64,000 nucleotides of DNA from Exophiala sp. HKRS030 (lineage: Eukaryota > Ascomycota > Eurotiomycetes > Chaetothyriales > Herpotrichiellaceae). Location: NCBI GenBank assembly GCA_023897205.1, contig JAHWDD010000001.1, positions 4,712,001 to 4,776,000 of the forward strand, written 5' to 3'. The first letter of the stretch is position 1. Every line of letters begins with the position of its first letter. The position numbers were made by a program, and so were the translations under genes. Positions 45,983 through 56,886 of this stretch are shown piece after piece. The notes beneath the pieces are model-generated. The model saw nothing but the letters and a program-made list of their open reading frames with translations, had not been told where the DNA came from and did no database searches.

Positions 45983-47341
45983 ATGGTGACGGTCAAGAAA
46001 CCACAGCCTTTCAAGAAGGCTCTCTGGTTCTCTGAAGAGGAATTCGCTCAACGCCGACAGCGGGCCTTGGACTTGATGAGTCGAGAAGATCTGGACGGGT
46101 TCCTGATCACCAAACAAGAAACCCTATACTATCTGACCGGATACGACACTTTTGGCTATGTCTTCTTCCAGGCCATGTATTTCCACATCGATGGATCCAT
46201 GAAGTTGATCACCCGACTGCCGGATCTCAGACAAGCTTTGTATACGTCCGTCTTGGCCAAAAAGGATGTCCTGATCCGTTCTGACGTTGCGGACGCAAAC
46301 CCGGTGGCGGAGGTATCCGAAGTCTTGAAGGAATTTGGGATCAACAGCACCTCCAAACGCATTGGGTACGAGCCGGACTCTGCAACTTTGACCTTGCGCA
46401 TCGGTAAACTTCTCGAGGAAGCGGTTGCTCAACTTTGTACCTTGGTCGACCACAGCACATTGTTTACTCGAGAATTGAGGATCATCAAATCCGAAGCCGA
46501 GTTGCGAAAAGCACGCAAGGCGGCCTACTTGGCTGACTTTGCGCTCGTTCGCACCCTTAAACTCGCCAAACCGGGTGCGTATGAGGGTGACCTGTGGCGA
46601 GAAATCACCGGCACCGTCTACGAAGGCGGTGGCGATGATCCGGCCAATGAGAACATCCTCGTGTCTGGAAATAAAGCAGTCTTGACACGGTACTCGACAG
46701 GAAGGTCCAAGATCGATCGACAGATCACCCTTGAGCATGCCGGCGTGTACAAACACTACCACGCCTGCTTGATGCGCACCATCCACATAGGCGGCGTGAC
46801 CAAATTGGCACGCAAAATGTTCGAGGTCAACGTCCTCCAAATGAAGGCCGCGATGGGGGCACTGAAGCCCGGCCGAGAGATGGGTGACGTCTTCGAGGCC
46901 TACGCTCGTGTCGGCGATGAGCATGGGTTCAAAGAGCAACGACTCAATGCCTGTGGATACAGTCTCGGCGCTACGTTCGCACCCACTTGGATGGACTACC
47001 CCATGTTCATGAGAGGTCAAAAAGTCATTGTCCAGCCAGGGATGGTGTTTTTCATTCACATCATTCTGATGGACATGCCCACCGATACTGCAAGTTCGAT
47101 CGGACAGACCGTGGAGGTCACGGAAAGTGGTTGTGTTTCCTTATCCAAACTACCGTTCCATCTCACCAGACGACAGACAATTGCCGCGTGGAAAAACCTC
47201 AAGAAGGAAGATTATGGTTTCACCGTCGAAGAAGAAGATGAAGGCGAAAATATTGAAGATGTCGAGCTCTCTGATGGCGACGTGGATGAGGAAGATTTCG
47301 ACATTGAATATGACTTTAGCGGTTATGTGCCAGCTGCTTGA
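45983..47341 (+). CDS. M24 creatinase-fold hydrolase lacking metal ligands, EutD/DoeA (ectoine hydrolase)-like
   Basis: This is a single exon of 452 residues. It has the two-domain pita-bread layout: creatinase N-domain (residues about 20-160, with DGFLITKQETLYYLTGYD) and catalytic domain (about 170-395). The five metal ligands of true M24 peptidases are replaced: E251, C262, Y326, H359 and G374/Q375 stand where D, D, H, E, E would be. The sequence around them (ITLEHAGVYKHYHACLMRT) is well ordered and resembles metal-free members such as creatinase and bacterial ectoine hydrolase EutD/DoeA, so it is probably an active C-N hydrolase and not a peptidase. The tail (about 415-444) is strongly acidic, which is unusual for the family. 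It follows the EutA-like gene in the same direction, a pairing known from bacterial ectoine operons. Creatine or another amidine remains a possible substrate. Confidence 0.8.
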   Translation: MVTVKKPQPFKKALWFSEEEFAQRRQRALDLMSREDLDGFLITKQETLYYLTGYDTFGYVFFQAMYFHIDGSMKLITRLPDLRQALYTSVLAKKDVLIRSDVADANPVAEVSEVLKEFGINSTSKRIGYEPDSATLTLRIGKLLEEAVAQLCTLVDHSTLFTRELRIIKSEAELRKARKAAYLADFALVRTLKLAKPGAYEGDLWREITGTVYEGGGDDPANENILVSGNKAVLTRYSTGRSKIDRQITLEHAGVYKHYHACLMRTIHIGGVTKLARKMFEVNVLQMKAAMGALKPGREMGDVFEAYARVGDEHGFKEQRLNACGYSLGATFAPTWMDYPMFMRGQKVIVQPGMVFFIHIILMDMPTDTASSIGQTVEVTESGCVSLSKLPFHLTRRQTIAAWKNLKKEDYGFTVEEEDEGENIEDVELSDGDVDEEDFDIEYDFSGYVPAA

Positions 47342-48396
47342 TCTCGGACCTCCCGGACTGACTGATTGAAGAGGTTGGTCTGTCCTGGCGGAGTTGTTCC
47401 TTGCGGATATCGGTATGACTTTTGGGATATTGACCTGGTAAGGACAGGTTAGCTGACTGTTGTGTATGGCAGATGAGTAGACCGTCTCTCATGTAGACCA
47501 AACAAGACGTACGTATCCTGCAGGCTGTACTCTCGGAATTTCCTTCCTTGAGCGCAAGAAATTCAAGTACAAGTAAAGTCAAACCGTTAATTAAGACAAG
47601 TATGGTAAGCATTGTCGAACACAAAGCTAGCTTGCTTCAGGCCATAAAACTGTCATGGCTAGCCAGGTGGAGTAAACAGTCAGACTGAAATACATAGACC
47701 ACGACGTCAACTACATATCTGCTGCAGAAGAATACAAAAACAGATAACAAAACCTCAGTATCAGGAGGACTTGTCTTTGAACAAGGAGAGGAAACGAGGC
47801 GGAATTGGTTATTTCAGTACCACAAATAGGGTGATGCAGGGGGGGTCCCGTCGCTGATAATACGTGGGCACGCTGGGGTCAGATATGTAGATGGGAGAAA
47901 TTCATTGTATGTTCGCAAAGGGACAGGCAGGCCCCGGGAGGTCTGTGTTGGTAAATTGAAATATTCCTCTTTGTTATGACGAACGGAATAATAAAACAAA
48001 AGAAGGATTGGCATTAAAGGGGGTACGAGCCTCGAGGTAGAAAGTAGCGATTGATTGGTCAGACCTGACCTGGAGCTTTTTTTAGTACCTATACCTAGGT
48101 AGGTGGGTTATTGTATACACTCTATTGTACTACGGAGAGTACATACATGATGGCCAACCGCCGAGCCTCAATGACCATGGCACAGGGGATGTGGCGTTGT
48201 CGTCATTGTTATTGTCACTACTGATTAGTAGAAGAAAATTGACTTATTTTGTTCTGAATTTAACAACGAATTGTATTAATTTAGCCAAAATGTAGACACA
48301 CAATCTGTCACAACGACCTATGTCCATGGCCTCTCTGGGGCCTGGTCTGCGAGTACGGGGGTTGTGAATTGCGAAGAGCTTTTTCTAGAGATTCAT
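47342..48396. other. Intergenic region between converging genes
   Basis: No gene is recognised. The region contains CCTATACCTAGGTAGG near 48090 and TACGGAGAGTAC near 48131. The M24 gene and the MFS gene point toward each other, so both 3' ends lie here. Confidence 0.5.
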
Positions 48397-50108
48397 TTAT
48401 TCCGATATGCTCGCCGATCGATTCAGTGATTTCGGGGCGCCGCCACCGATGAAGAAAAAGGACAAGATGGAAGTGACGGCGGAAATGGCCGCCACGACCA
48501 CATTCATGTTTCCGTATCCCAAAGAGTCCCTTAGTGCACCACTCAGTATCGGGCCCACAGTCAGACCGGCACTGAAGACCAGGGAGTTGAAGGCGTAGAG
48601 TTGGGCGTAGGGTCCATTCTCGCCAAAGAGACCCGGGTTGGCCTTGTCGTAGCGCTGGACAACGTCGCTGGCCTCGACGATGCTGGGAGAGCCGATGACG
48701 GCGAGGCCGACTCCGTTGAGGGCGAGCAGGGCACAGAACAAGAAGACGACGTTTGATTCTGTGCCATTGGCCGTGAGTCGTGCCGGCGGGAGGCGGAGCA
48801 GGACCAGAGTAGGAACGAGGTAGCCAAACCCAAGTACCGAAGCCGGTTTCGTGCCGTACCGGTCCACGCACCAACCGGCCAAAGGGCCCAGGACAAGATA
48901 AGGAACGTCCAAGGCGATGAAGAGGAGACCCGACTGCAACGAATCAAACCCGAAAAGGGACTGCGCCTCGGTGGGGATGGTAGCGTCAAAGCTCGCCAGG
49001 AGGGCCGCTTGCACAAACGCCATCAGCAACGCGACGAGGAGTCGAGCGTCCGTGAGACAGTACAAGATCGGCAGGGTGCGGATCAGTCTGTTTTGACCGG
49101 CGGGGACGGCGTACCGAGAGCTGTTGTCGTCGTCGTCCCTAGGTTTCGGCAACAGGAGATCGTGTTCGGTGCGCGGTCTTGAAGTGCCGTCGTCGGCATT
49201 CTCGTCCTCGTCCCGGTTCGCGTGTCCTTGTACATATCCTTCTTCGTTACTTTGGTCTTGATCCTGACCTGCGTTTCGAGTGTCGTATTCGCGTAGATTC
49301 TTTGGAACAGAGAACGATTCGTCATATTCTGCTGCAACCTTTTTCTCAACCACTAGTATTCTAAGAATGAAATCGACCGTCAAAAGAGCACATCCGAGGC
49401 CGAATACACCGGCGTACCCCGTTTTGCGGTAGAGGACGCCACCTAGCACTGGAGCCATGAGTTCACCGACTGAGATGAACGAGAAGATCTGTTGCCGGTG
49501 GTCAGGCCCAACGACAAATCTCAACGGTTGATGTGATCAAAAGGAAACCAGTGCTTAAAAGGTAAAATATCAGACGTACTGTTCCAATTACTTTGCCTAG
49601 GTTCTCGGGTCCGACGGTGTCGAGAACCATGGCCAGACCTACTGTCCATACGACAGCGGCACTGGTCCCCTGGAGAAGTCTTGCTATCACGAGCATGAGG
49701 ATGTTATTGCCAAAAGCCAGCATGAGAGTTGCAGCGAGTAATGCGGCGAGGCCGCACAAGAATGGCAGTTGTCTAGCACCCGTCCTGTCCGCGATGATAC
49801 CGACTGGTATGGAACACTGGACATTGTTAGAAGTTACTCCGTAATTAGATAGTTGACAGCGAGCGAGGGCGGAGATAGCTTACAAAGACACTAGCTCCTG
49901 CATACGCAGCCAACAGCCCAGAAACATACGATTGGATCTTGTCCTCAGGGAGAGCGACACGTTCCCTGAGCATAAAGGGAAGTATTGGGACCACAAGCCC
50001 ATACAGAAAGAGGTCGGTGAATAATCCAACTGCCACTGTAGAGATGATGAAAAGAGTAGACGCACGCCATCGCAGGCCCAGAGGTACTGACTTCCTTGAG
50101 AATAGCAT
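48397..50108 (-). CDS. MFS transporter, DHA1 (drug/amine:H+ antiporter) type
   Basis: Exons 49884-50108, 49580-49816 and 48397-49488 join to 1554 nt, 517 residues. The first helix region has GLFTDLFLYGLVVPILPFML, typical of the DHA1 and vesicular amine transporter group. MFS motif A is IADRTGARQL, split from helix 2 by the first intron. The second intron (91 nt) ends CTGACC..CAACAG and restores KVIGTIFSFISVGELMAPVLGG, with the family's motif C. A central loop of about 80 residues rich in Asp, Glu and Asn separates the two halves. It probably exports a small amine-like or toxic compound. It borders the amine catabolism cluster and could belong to it, but the opposite orientation and 1-kb gap leave this open. 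Confidence 0.87.
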
Positions 50109-50404
50109 GATTCTGGAATAGTGCAGTACAGATATTCAGCTAAGAGGCCATGGATTGCGATAATGCTCAAGGTCGAACAATGGACATCTGAGATGTTCTT
50201 TCTTGTAACATTACATATACTTTTTGTTGATACCTTCGTCGTCCCTGCAGGTCTGAAAAAGTAGCGAAGATGGTGACGTCACCTGACCGTAATTGACCTG
50301 CCACATCGAGGTACTCATCGATAAGTACGACGGACTTCTTGTGGTACTCGATATCAGTGGAAGATACTAAGAATCTCAGATCTGCCATGTCTGAAGTCTA
50401 CTTA
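50109..50404. other. Short spacer between MFS gene and folate gene
   Basis: This 296-bp spacer holds the promoter of the MFS gene and the 3' end of the HPPK-DHPS gene. No gene is seen; a 73-codon frame lacks any family likeness. Confidence 0.5.
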
Positions 50405-52131
50405 TCAAGGTTGTCGATAGATTGCGTCGGCCATCTTCGTCACCTGAATCATCTCTTCCACATCGTGGATTCGGACAATTTCAGCACCGCCTTCAACACT
50501 CGCGGTCACGGCTGCTGCTGTGCCATAGCCTCGTTGCGATGCTTGTTGAACTCCGGTAATTTTGCCTACGAAGCCTTTTCGACTTGGGCCCATGAGCCAG
50601 GGATAATTCTGGAGATCTCGCGAAACTTCCGTGTCCTCTCGAAGATCCCTTAAGCGGCGTAGGAGTTCCAGGTTTTGAGACTGATTCTTCGCAAATCCAA
50701 GTCCTGGATCCAGTATAATGCGCCATGGCAGTATACCTGCAGCTTTGGCAGCTCTGACACGCTCACTGAGTTCTGTGGCTACTCCTTGGATCACGCCTTC
50801 GGGATAGTCAGTAAGCTTGGTCATTGTGTGTGGATTTCCGCGCATGTGCATTAGGATGATTGTCTTTCCGAGTCCCGCAACTGTCGGAAGCATTTCTTCG
50901 TCCAATACACCTGACGAGATGTCATTGATTATGTCCGCTCCGGCAAGTATAGTCTCACGGGCAACTGAGGAGTGAAAAGTGTCAATGCTAATGGCGATAT
51001 CATCGGCCTCTTTCATTTCCCTAATAGCTTTCACGATAGGCAGGACTCGGCTGAGCTCTTCCTCAGCGCTGAGAAAATCTGCGTTTGGCCGCGTGCTTTG
51101 TCCTCCAATATCGACGATCTGGATCCCTGCTGCGAGAAACCTCCTAACTGTTGACTTGATAGATTCCTGATCTTGGGGGCTATGCTTACCACCATCTGAG
51201 AATGAATCTGGGGTGAGGTTCAGGATGGCCATGACGTGGGTGCTGCGCGTCGGGTCATGAGTGCGAAGCAACGGAAGCCTGGCGTTTAAAACGGTGACTG
51301 GAGACATGGTGCTATCCTTCTCTGCTAGAGAATTAAGATGCTGGGATATTGTGCGACTAGTACCACTGGGAGAAAAGCCAGGTGGCAGCTGTGCCTCCGA
51401 AAGAATGCTGCGTAAATCAGTTTCATTGCTCGACAAACACAAAGCCTCAAACAAGCGTCATGTTACACTTACTCAGCGAGTGGTCTTAGCACAAACTCCC
51501 TCTCCAGCAATAACTTATGAGGGACCTCAAGTCGGGGATGTTTGATGTGTTCGGTGTTGTAAAGTATTACATCAAGATCAATCGTACGAGGACCCTTGTC
51601 AATGATTCGTTTTCTACCTAGATCGTTTTCAATGGTCTGAAGGACGTCCAGCAGTGGTATTGGCGCAAGATCAGTCTCAATCTGACAGATACCGTTCAAG
51701 AATGGATCCTGGTCATCGTAGTACATGGGCTTGGTCTCGTACAAGGAGCTCGTTTTGACGACATTCAAACCTCTTTTCTTCATCTCGGTGATTGCAGCTT
51801 CGATGTTGCCAATCCGATCGCCCATGTTACTGCCAAAGGCAATTGCAGCTCTGTTGAGAGCTTTCGAAGGTGCTTGTGCCCTTTGCATGGTAGTCATTGA
51901 AGATTGTCGCCGGCTGGAAATTGTGGAAGGTCGATAACCTGGTCGTAAGGATTTTGGCCTCCTCTCAACTGTATTGGGGCTGGTTCTTCGAGAGGTAAGG
52001 AATAAGAATGGCTCATGACTAGCTGTAATGTATCTGCATTGTGCGTAGGATATGGCACTGTGAAGAGGAGCAATATGGTGAGAAATGATCCTGGGAAGGA
52101 TTGTATGTCCTGCGGAAGTCTGAAGGGTCAT
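50405..52131 (-). CDS. FOL1: Bifunctional HPPK / dihydropteroate synthase, folate synthesis
   Basis: Exons 51473-52131 and 50405-51407 join to 1662 nt, 553 residues, with a 65-nt intron (GTAAGT..CTGATTTACGCAG) restoring RPLADILSEAQLPPGF. Residues about 90-225 are HPPK, which transfers pyrophosphate to the pterin (AIAFGSNMGDR, PRTIDLDVILY). Residues about 265-550 are DHPS, which adds p-aminobenzoate: LNLTPDSFSDGG, DIGGQSTRPN, ISIDTF, MHMRGNPHTM, DPGLGFAKN and GPSRKGF. The first 80 residues are rich in Arg, Ser and His with few acids, as in mitochondrial presequences. The dihydroneopterin aldolase domain that leads yeast Fol1 is absent, so it must be encoded elsewhere. The internal ATG giving MTTMQRAQAP could produce a cytosolic form. 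Confidence 0.94.
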
Positions 52132-53012
52132 GAGGGTATACTAGATCACAAGGCTGACTGGAAGACAGAGGTATTCAAGAATAGAGGATGACAACAAGTA
52201 ATCACAGCTTACACCACCAGGTCGATATTATGGAATACTGCATGAATCGTTCCTAGATGCGGACACAACACATGTCATTCTCGAAAATAAAATTTTAGCG
52301 TACTCGTACTCGTTTTCGTACCCTTCGCTCAAAAAGGCATTGTTGCCGACAACGAGGCTCTAAGGCTTACAACAGCCAGAATGCGCCAGATGCTCCCCCG
52401 AACGCAGCCTCGTGATCCGGCTGATTCTGTGCAGCGACAGCACAGCTCGCAACGTGACTAATGGAAACCTTTGTATTTTCTCCAAGGCAACATGGCGGTA
52501 ATCGCAATTCTCCTCTACTAAGTAGCTGTAGCGGCGGTGCCATTGTCCCGTCGCCCCAGGTTAGTGGGTCTGGGGGTGTATTGACACCACGAGCATCGTC
52601 TTGCCGAGCCAGCCACCTCTTTTGGGGTGTGAATTGTGTCGTTTGTCTGACACAGGTGGTCTGGTGCATAACTACCCTTTTAGCCACCAGAGTAAAGTCG
52701 TCAGACAGAATCACCAAGGGGGAAATGCCTCGGTACTTTGATGGTTTATGCACACCACCTCATGCCATTGATTCAGGCCGTCGGTTATTCCGCACTGTGA
52801 TTACTTTCGACTCCCTTTTCTCATCATTGTCTTCTTCTTCTCTTAAACAAGTCGTCCTTCTTCTCGTTCCGGTTGACAATCTTCCTCTCGCACAGCGAAA
52901 TCTCTGAAACTCCCCATTCTCGAACGATCCGTGTCCGCGTACGACCGCCACGACCTTCTAGAAACCCTCACCACCTATCCCTTCATCCACTAGATCCCAT
53001 ACACATTTCAAG
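52132..53012. other. Divergent promoter region of HPPK-DHPS and nitronate monooxygenase
   Basis: No gene is recognised. It contains CGTACTCGTACTCG near 52299 and a C/T-rich leader (about 52800-53000) ahead of the monooxygenase start. Confidence 0.5.
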
Positions 53013-54517
53013 ATGGCGTCTCCTCAAAAGATCAGAACCACTACTACCGATCTGCTCAAGATCAAGCACCCAGTCCTACTGGCGGGTATGAACGTGGCCG
53101 CTGGCCCCAAGTTGGCTGCTGCGGTCACCAACGCAGGCGGTCTCGGTGTCATTGGCGGTGTAAGTGTTGCGCCAGAGAGGAAGGGATGAACATCACAAGC
53201 TCATACAAGAGTGTGTTAGGTCGGATACACCCCAGACATGCTCCGAGAACAAATCGCAGAATTGAAGGGTTACCTCAATGACAAGAACGCTCCTTTTGGC
53301 GTTGATCTACTCCTGCCTCAAGTAGGTGGTAGTGCCAGAAAGACAAAGTGAGCCAAAGCATACAATATGTATACATTCTAGGAGGGAGAGACTAACATAC
53401 GACCCAGCTATGATTACACAAAGGGCAAACTTGGTGAATTGGTCGATATCATCATTGACTCTGGAGCCAAGTTATTCGGTACGCTGGTGTTCCCGGATAT
53501 CTCTCTGCCCTCTCCCGCTCAACTTGACTGACAACAACGACCATTAGTATCTGCTGTTGGTGTACCACCCAAGGAAGTTGTCGACAAGCTACACAGGAAT
53601 GGTATACTATACATGGTTCGTCAAAAACCCCCTTGCCCCGAAGTCCGAACAATTTCTAACTTTCGAAAACGGTAGAACATGATCGGCCACGTCAAGCACG
53701 TGAAGAAGTGTCTCGAACTTGGAGCCGACTTGATTTGCGCCCAGGGAGGTGAAGGTGGCGGCCACACTGTATGTTACGACGATCCGTCTCTCTTTTCTTC
53801 TTCTTCACAACACGCCCCGTATAGTTGGCTGATTACCCTTCTCCTTTACACCAAAAGGGTGATATCCCCACTAGCATTCTCATCCCGGCCGTCGCGAAGC
53901 TCTGCGCAGAGGCACCCCCCTCAAAATTCACCGGCAAGCCCGTCCAACTGATCGCCGCCGGTGGCATGTTCAACGGCCAATCCCTGGCCAGTGCCTTGAT
54001 GCTGGGCGCTTCCGCGGTCTGGGTCGGCACTCGGTTCGTCCTCTCCGAGGAAGCCGGTGCCCCCAAGGCTCACCAGGAGGCCGTCCGGACCGCCGGCTTC
54101 GACGACAACGTCCGCACCATCATCTTCACCGGCCGACCCCTGCGTGTCCGCAACAATGAATACATCAAGAACTGGGAGGAGAACAGACAGGACGAGATCA
54201 AGACCCTTACCGGCAAGGGTGTCATTCCGGTACGTCTTTTCGCCCCTAATCTACTTGTGGCCTGATGATATGGAAAAAAAACCCAACACGACTAACGTTT
54301 TTTCCCTCATGTGTAGGTTGAACATGACTTTGAAGAAAAGGGCGATGACCTGACGGACGAGGATATGGAGAATGCCCGACCCTTCCTCATGGGCAAGGCC
54401 GCCGCCGTGGTCAATGAGAGAAAGTCTGCACGCGCAATTGTCGATGAGTTTGTCAATGATGCTGTCAAGTGCATGCAAAACGGTAACTCCCTGATCATTT
54501 CTCAAAGTAAGCTATAG
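53013..54517 (+). CDS. Nitronate monooxygenase (2-nitropropane dioxygenase family) with SKL C-terminus
   Basis: Seven exons (53013-53159, 53220-53347, 53408-53478, 53548-53615, 53676-53768, 53858-54229, 54317-54517) join to 1080 nt, 359 residues. All introns are 59-89 nt with GT..AG ends. The family is an FMN-dependent TIM barrel that oxidises alkyl nitronates such as propionate 3-nitronate to aldehydes or ketones. Visible are AGMNVAAGPKLAAAVTNAGG near the start, the loop CAQGGEGGGHTGD and the FMN phosphate site IAAGGMFNGQSLASAL followed by GASAVWVGTRF. It ends ISQSKL, and the SKL could direct it to peroxisomes. The codons for this tail (AGTAAGCTATAG) also look like a splice donor, so a further exon cannot be fully ruled out. 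Confidence 0.93.
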
Positions 54518-54934
54518 GGTAGAGAGTGGTAGGCAGCTGTGGTGTAAATTCTAGTTCAGCTACTCGAGTGTAAGCAATGACTGGATGACAATGTTTGGGC
54601 CATGACACTTTCATTCTCTCGTGCTGGTATTGGAGTACGTAAAAACAAGCTCTGATTTCGAAAGCAACGCTCTCTTGTTCAACCATGTTCCTTGGTGAAG
54701 CTGAGATCAATCTCATGTGGGTAACGCCATCATTCCTGGATTCTGTTCATCCCCTATGGCACAGCTTGACGCCGGTGGTGTACCGGATTTGGCATGCCAT
54801 ATTTTCCCCTTTTCTCCAATAGCCATTCTGTGTGTCGAACGCCCAATAACCCATCGACCAAGTCCACTTTCCCTTACAAGCCGAGCGTACGTGTGATCAA
54901 GTGGTGGTCTTACTCATACAGGATCCCCATCAGC
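54518..54934. other. Short intergenic region between converging genes
   Basis: The 3' ends of the monooxygenase and the Hsp70-like gene face each other here. Nothing else is seen. Confidence 0.5.
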
Positions 54935-56886
54935 TCACGCATATTCAGCCGTGACCTTCCCATACTCCACACCTCGGTACCACAGTGAGTACTCGGTATG
55001 GGCAGAGAAGAAAGTCACCTTGATCTGGAAGTCCAATAGGTAATACTGCTTGCCATCTGCGCCAGTCTCGATTGGAATAAGAGAGGCAGAGATGACCGAG
55101 AGATCTGCATAGAAGTCGACCAATTTGCGAACACCTGTAGAGATTAGAACCTTCAAATCTTTACAAACGGGATCTGGCACAGAGACGCACCGCTGCCGGG
55201 ATACAGAGGTGCAGGCTGGATTGTAGGGCCTCTTGGAGCCGTAAAACTGTAAAGTCTTTCCGAGATCGAGCGAATAGTGCCTTCCTCGATGGGTCTCGCT
55301 TCATACCAATGCGTCGTGAGAGGCTTCGCTTCGTCGATTTGGGTACCCTTTTTCTGCGTTACCAAAAGTTTGTGTACCAACCAGAATGTCCCATTACCTG
55401 TGTTACGAACCACCCCATGACTTCAACAAGGTATTTACCGGTAAAAGGATCCCAGTATCTACTTCAGTCAGGTCCTTTTGCCGTTGTTGCGGACATGAGA
55501 TCAAGCAAGGCTTACCTTAGTGATTCCTCGTGCAGATCAGGTTCGTACTCTACCCCAGCTCTCATCCCGTAAGCTTTGCGAGCAATTCGAGATGCTATGT
55601 TGATTCTCGAAGTGTCGGGCTCAATCTCATTGAGAGATCTCATCAGAGCACCTTTCACAACCGCGGTCCAACCATTTGGAGGTTGTAGCACTTCGATTGT
55701 TGCCGGGACGACCTTCTTGATGCAATTGCGAAGATACGGTGACTGACCAAAGCCACCTACCAGAATGACCGCCTTTGCATTTTTTGTCTGTCTCAACTGG
55801 CTCATGACGAGGGTGAGGATACTGGAGATCACTGGCTCAAACAATGACATGACTTTCCCGGCTTGAATTGTGAGTCTCTGGCGCTTGATACCCTTGGTCA
55901 GATCGTCAACTAGACCGGGCACTCGAAGCGTCATGGCATTGTCTCCATTGAATCTGCGCTTCGTATTCGTCTCAAAGTCAAGCATAGCCTCGTCAAGAGT
56001 GTCTTGGTCATACCCTTCGACATCTTCAAGATGATCTTTCAGAAAACGAGCAAAGATGCGATTGAGGAATGTGGAGCCACAAGCAGATCCATCGCCAGGG
56101 ACTGCTTCACGAATCTCGACATGTGGTTGCAAAGCAACGATTGTGTAGGATATCAAGTCAACTGTACCTCCGCCTGCGTCGCAAAGAGCAAAGGTGTCAC
56201 CTGGTCGGAAGTCGTGAGGGTCCATGGCATCAGAGCGTAGAAGACTGCGGCCTCAGGCTCAGAGATGATGCGGACCTCTTTACCCATACCGGCTGATTGG
56301 ACACATTTTTGCGTGCGGGCTTTGGCTGCATCATCCCAAATAGCCGGAACTGTAATGGTAAAGCGGATGGGGGTCGTTTTGATCACTCCACTTCCCAAGT
56401 TCTTTGCCAAAATGTCCATAATGTGTCCTCGGAGGCGAGTCAGGTACAAGGTCACAAGATGAACGGGGTCGTGTTGCTGGTCATATGCCGGAGGTAGAGC
56501 TTTGGAATCAGGATATGCGATCGATAGATGCGAAACAAGTTGTTCTTCTTGCTTAGGATCGATGCCGAGCTTAAACCACTGATAACGCAGCTCACCCTCC
56601 TCAATCTCAAATCCGAACTTCGAACCACTGTCGTCAAAAGCGAGTTCAGTTGGAACTTTGTCGCTGGTCCGATCATCCTGACCTCGAAGTGCTGGCCATT
56701 CGACAATGGTGGATCGTATTTCAGGCTGCTCAAACTTTAGCAATGAGCAACCCGATACATTCCAGAACTTACTCGTGCTGTCTGCGCCCAGGCCACACCT
56801 GAGAATGTTGTTCCAAAGTCCACCGCAACCACTAGGTATCGCTGGCGCGGCGGGCCTGTCGAACCTCCTTTGGTTTCGCGTCCCAT
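54935..56886 (-). CDS. Hsp70-like actin-fold ATPase (HSPA12-like), one-base frame break
   Basis: Exons 56773-56886, 55516-56728, 55439-55458, 55191-55397 and 54935-55134 total 1754 nt, one short of a multiple of three. The missing base is located near 56231, between EPEAAVFYAL and MDPHDFRPGD, where no intron fits. The family is the fungal Hsp70-like group, with only the actin-type ATPase domain recognisable: phosphate-1 VAVDFGTTFSGVAW, phosphate-2 CDAGGGTVDLI and adenosine motif ILVGGFGQSPYLR. It has no classical substrate-binding domain. The third intron is only 41 nt and the third exon 20 nt; both are tentative, but the total length supports them. If the base is truly missing, the product would stop early, before the second half of the ATPase. 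It diverges from the coiled-coil gene next door. Confidence 0.8.

Noticed and set aside
46124..47059. 311-codon antisense frame over the M24-fold gene
   Set aside because: A shadow of a strongly conserved coding strand.
45983..47341. Assignment of the M24 protein as Xaa-Pro dipeptidase
   Set aside because: All five metal-ligand positions are replaced, which does not fit an active metallopeptidase.
31294..50108. Secondary-metabolite biosynthesis cluster
   Set aside because: No polyketide synthase, peptide synthetase, terpene cyclase, P450 or methyltransferase is present; the enzymes are catabolic.
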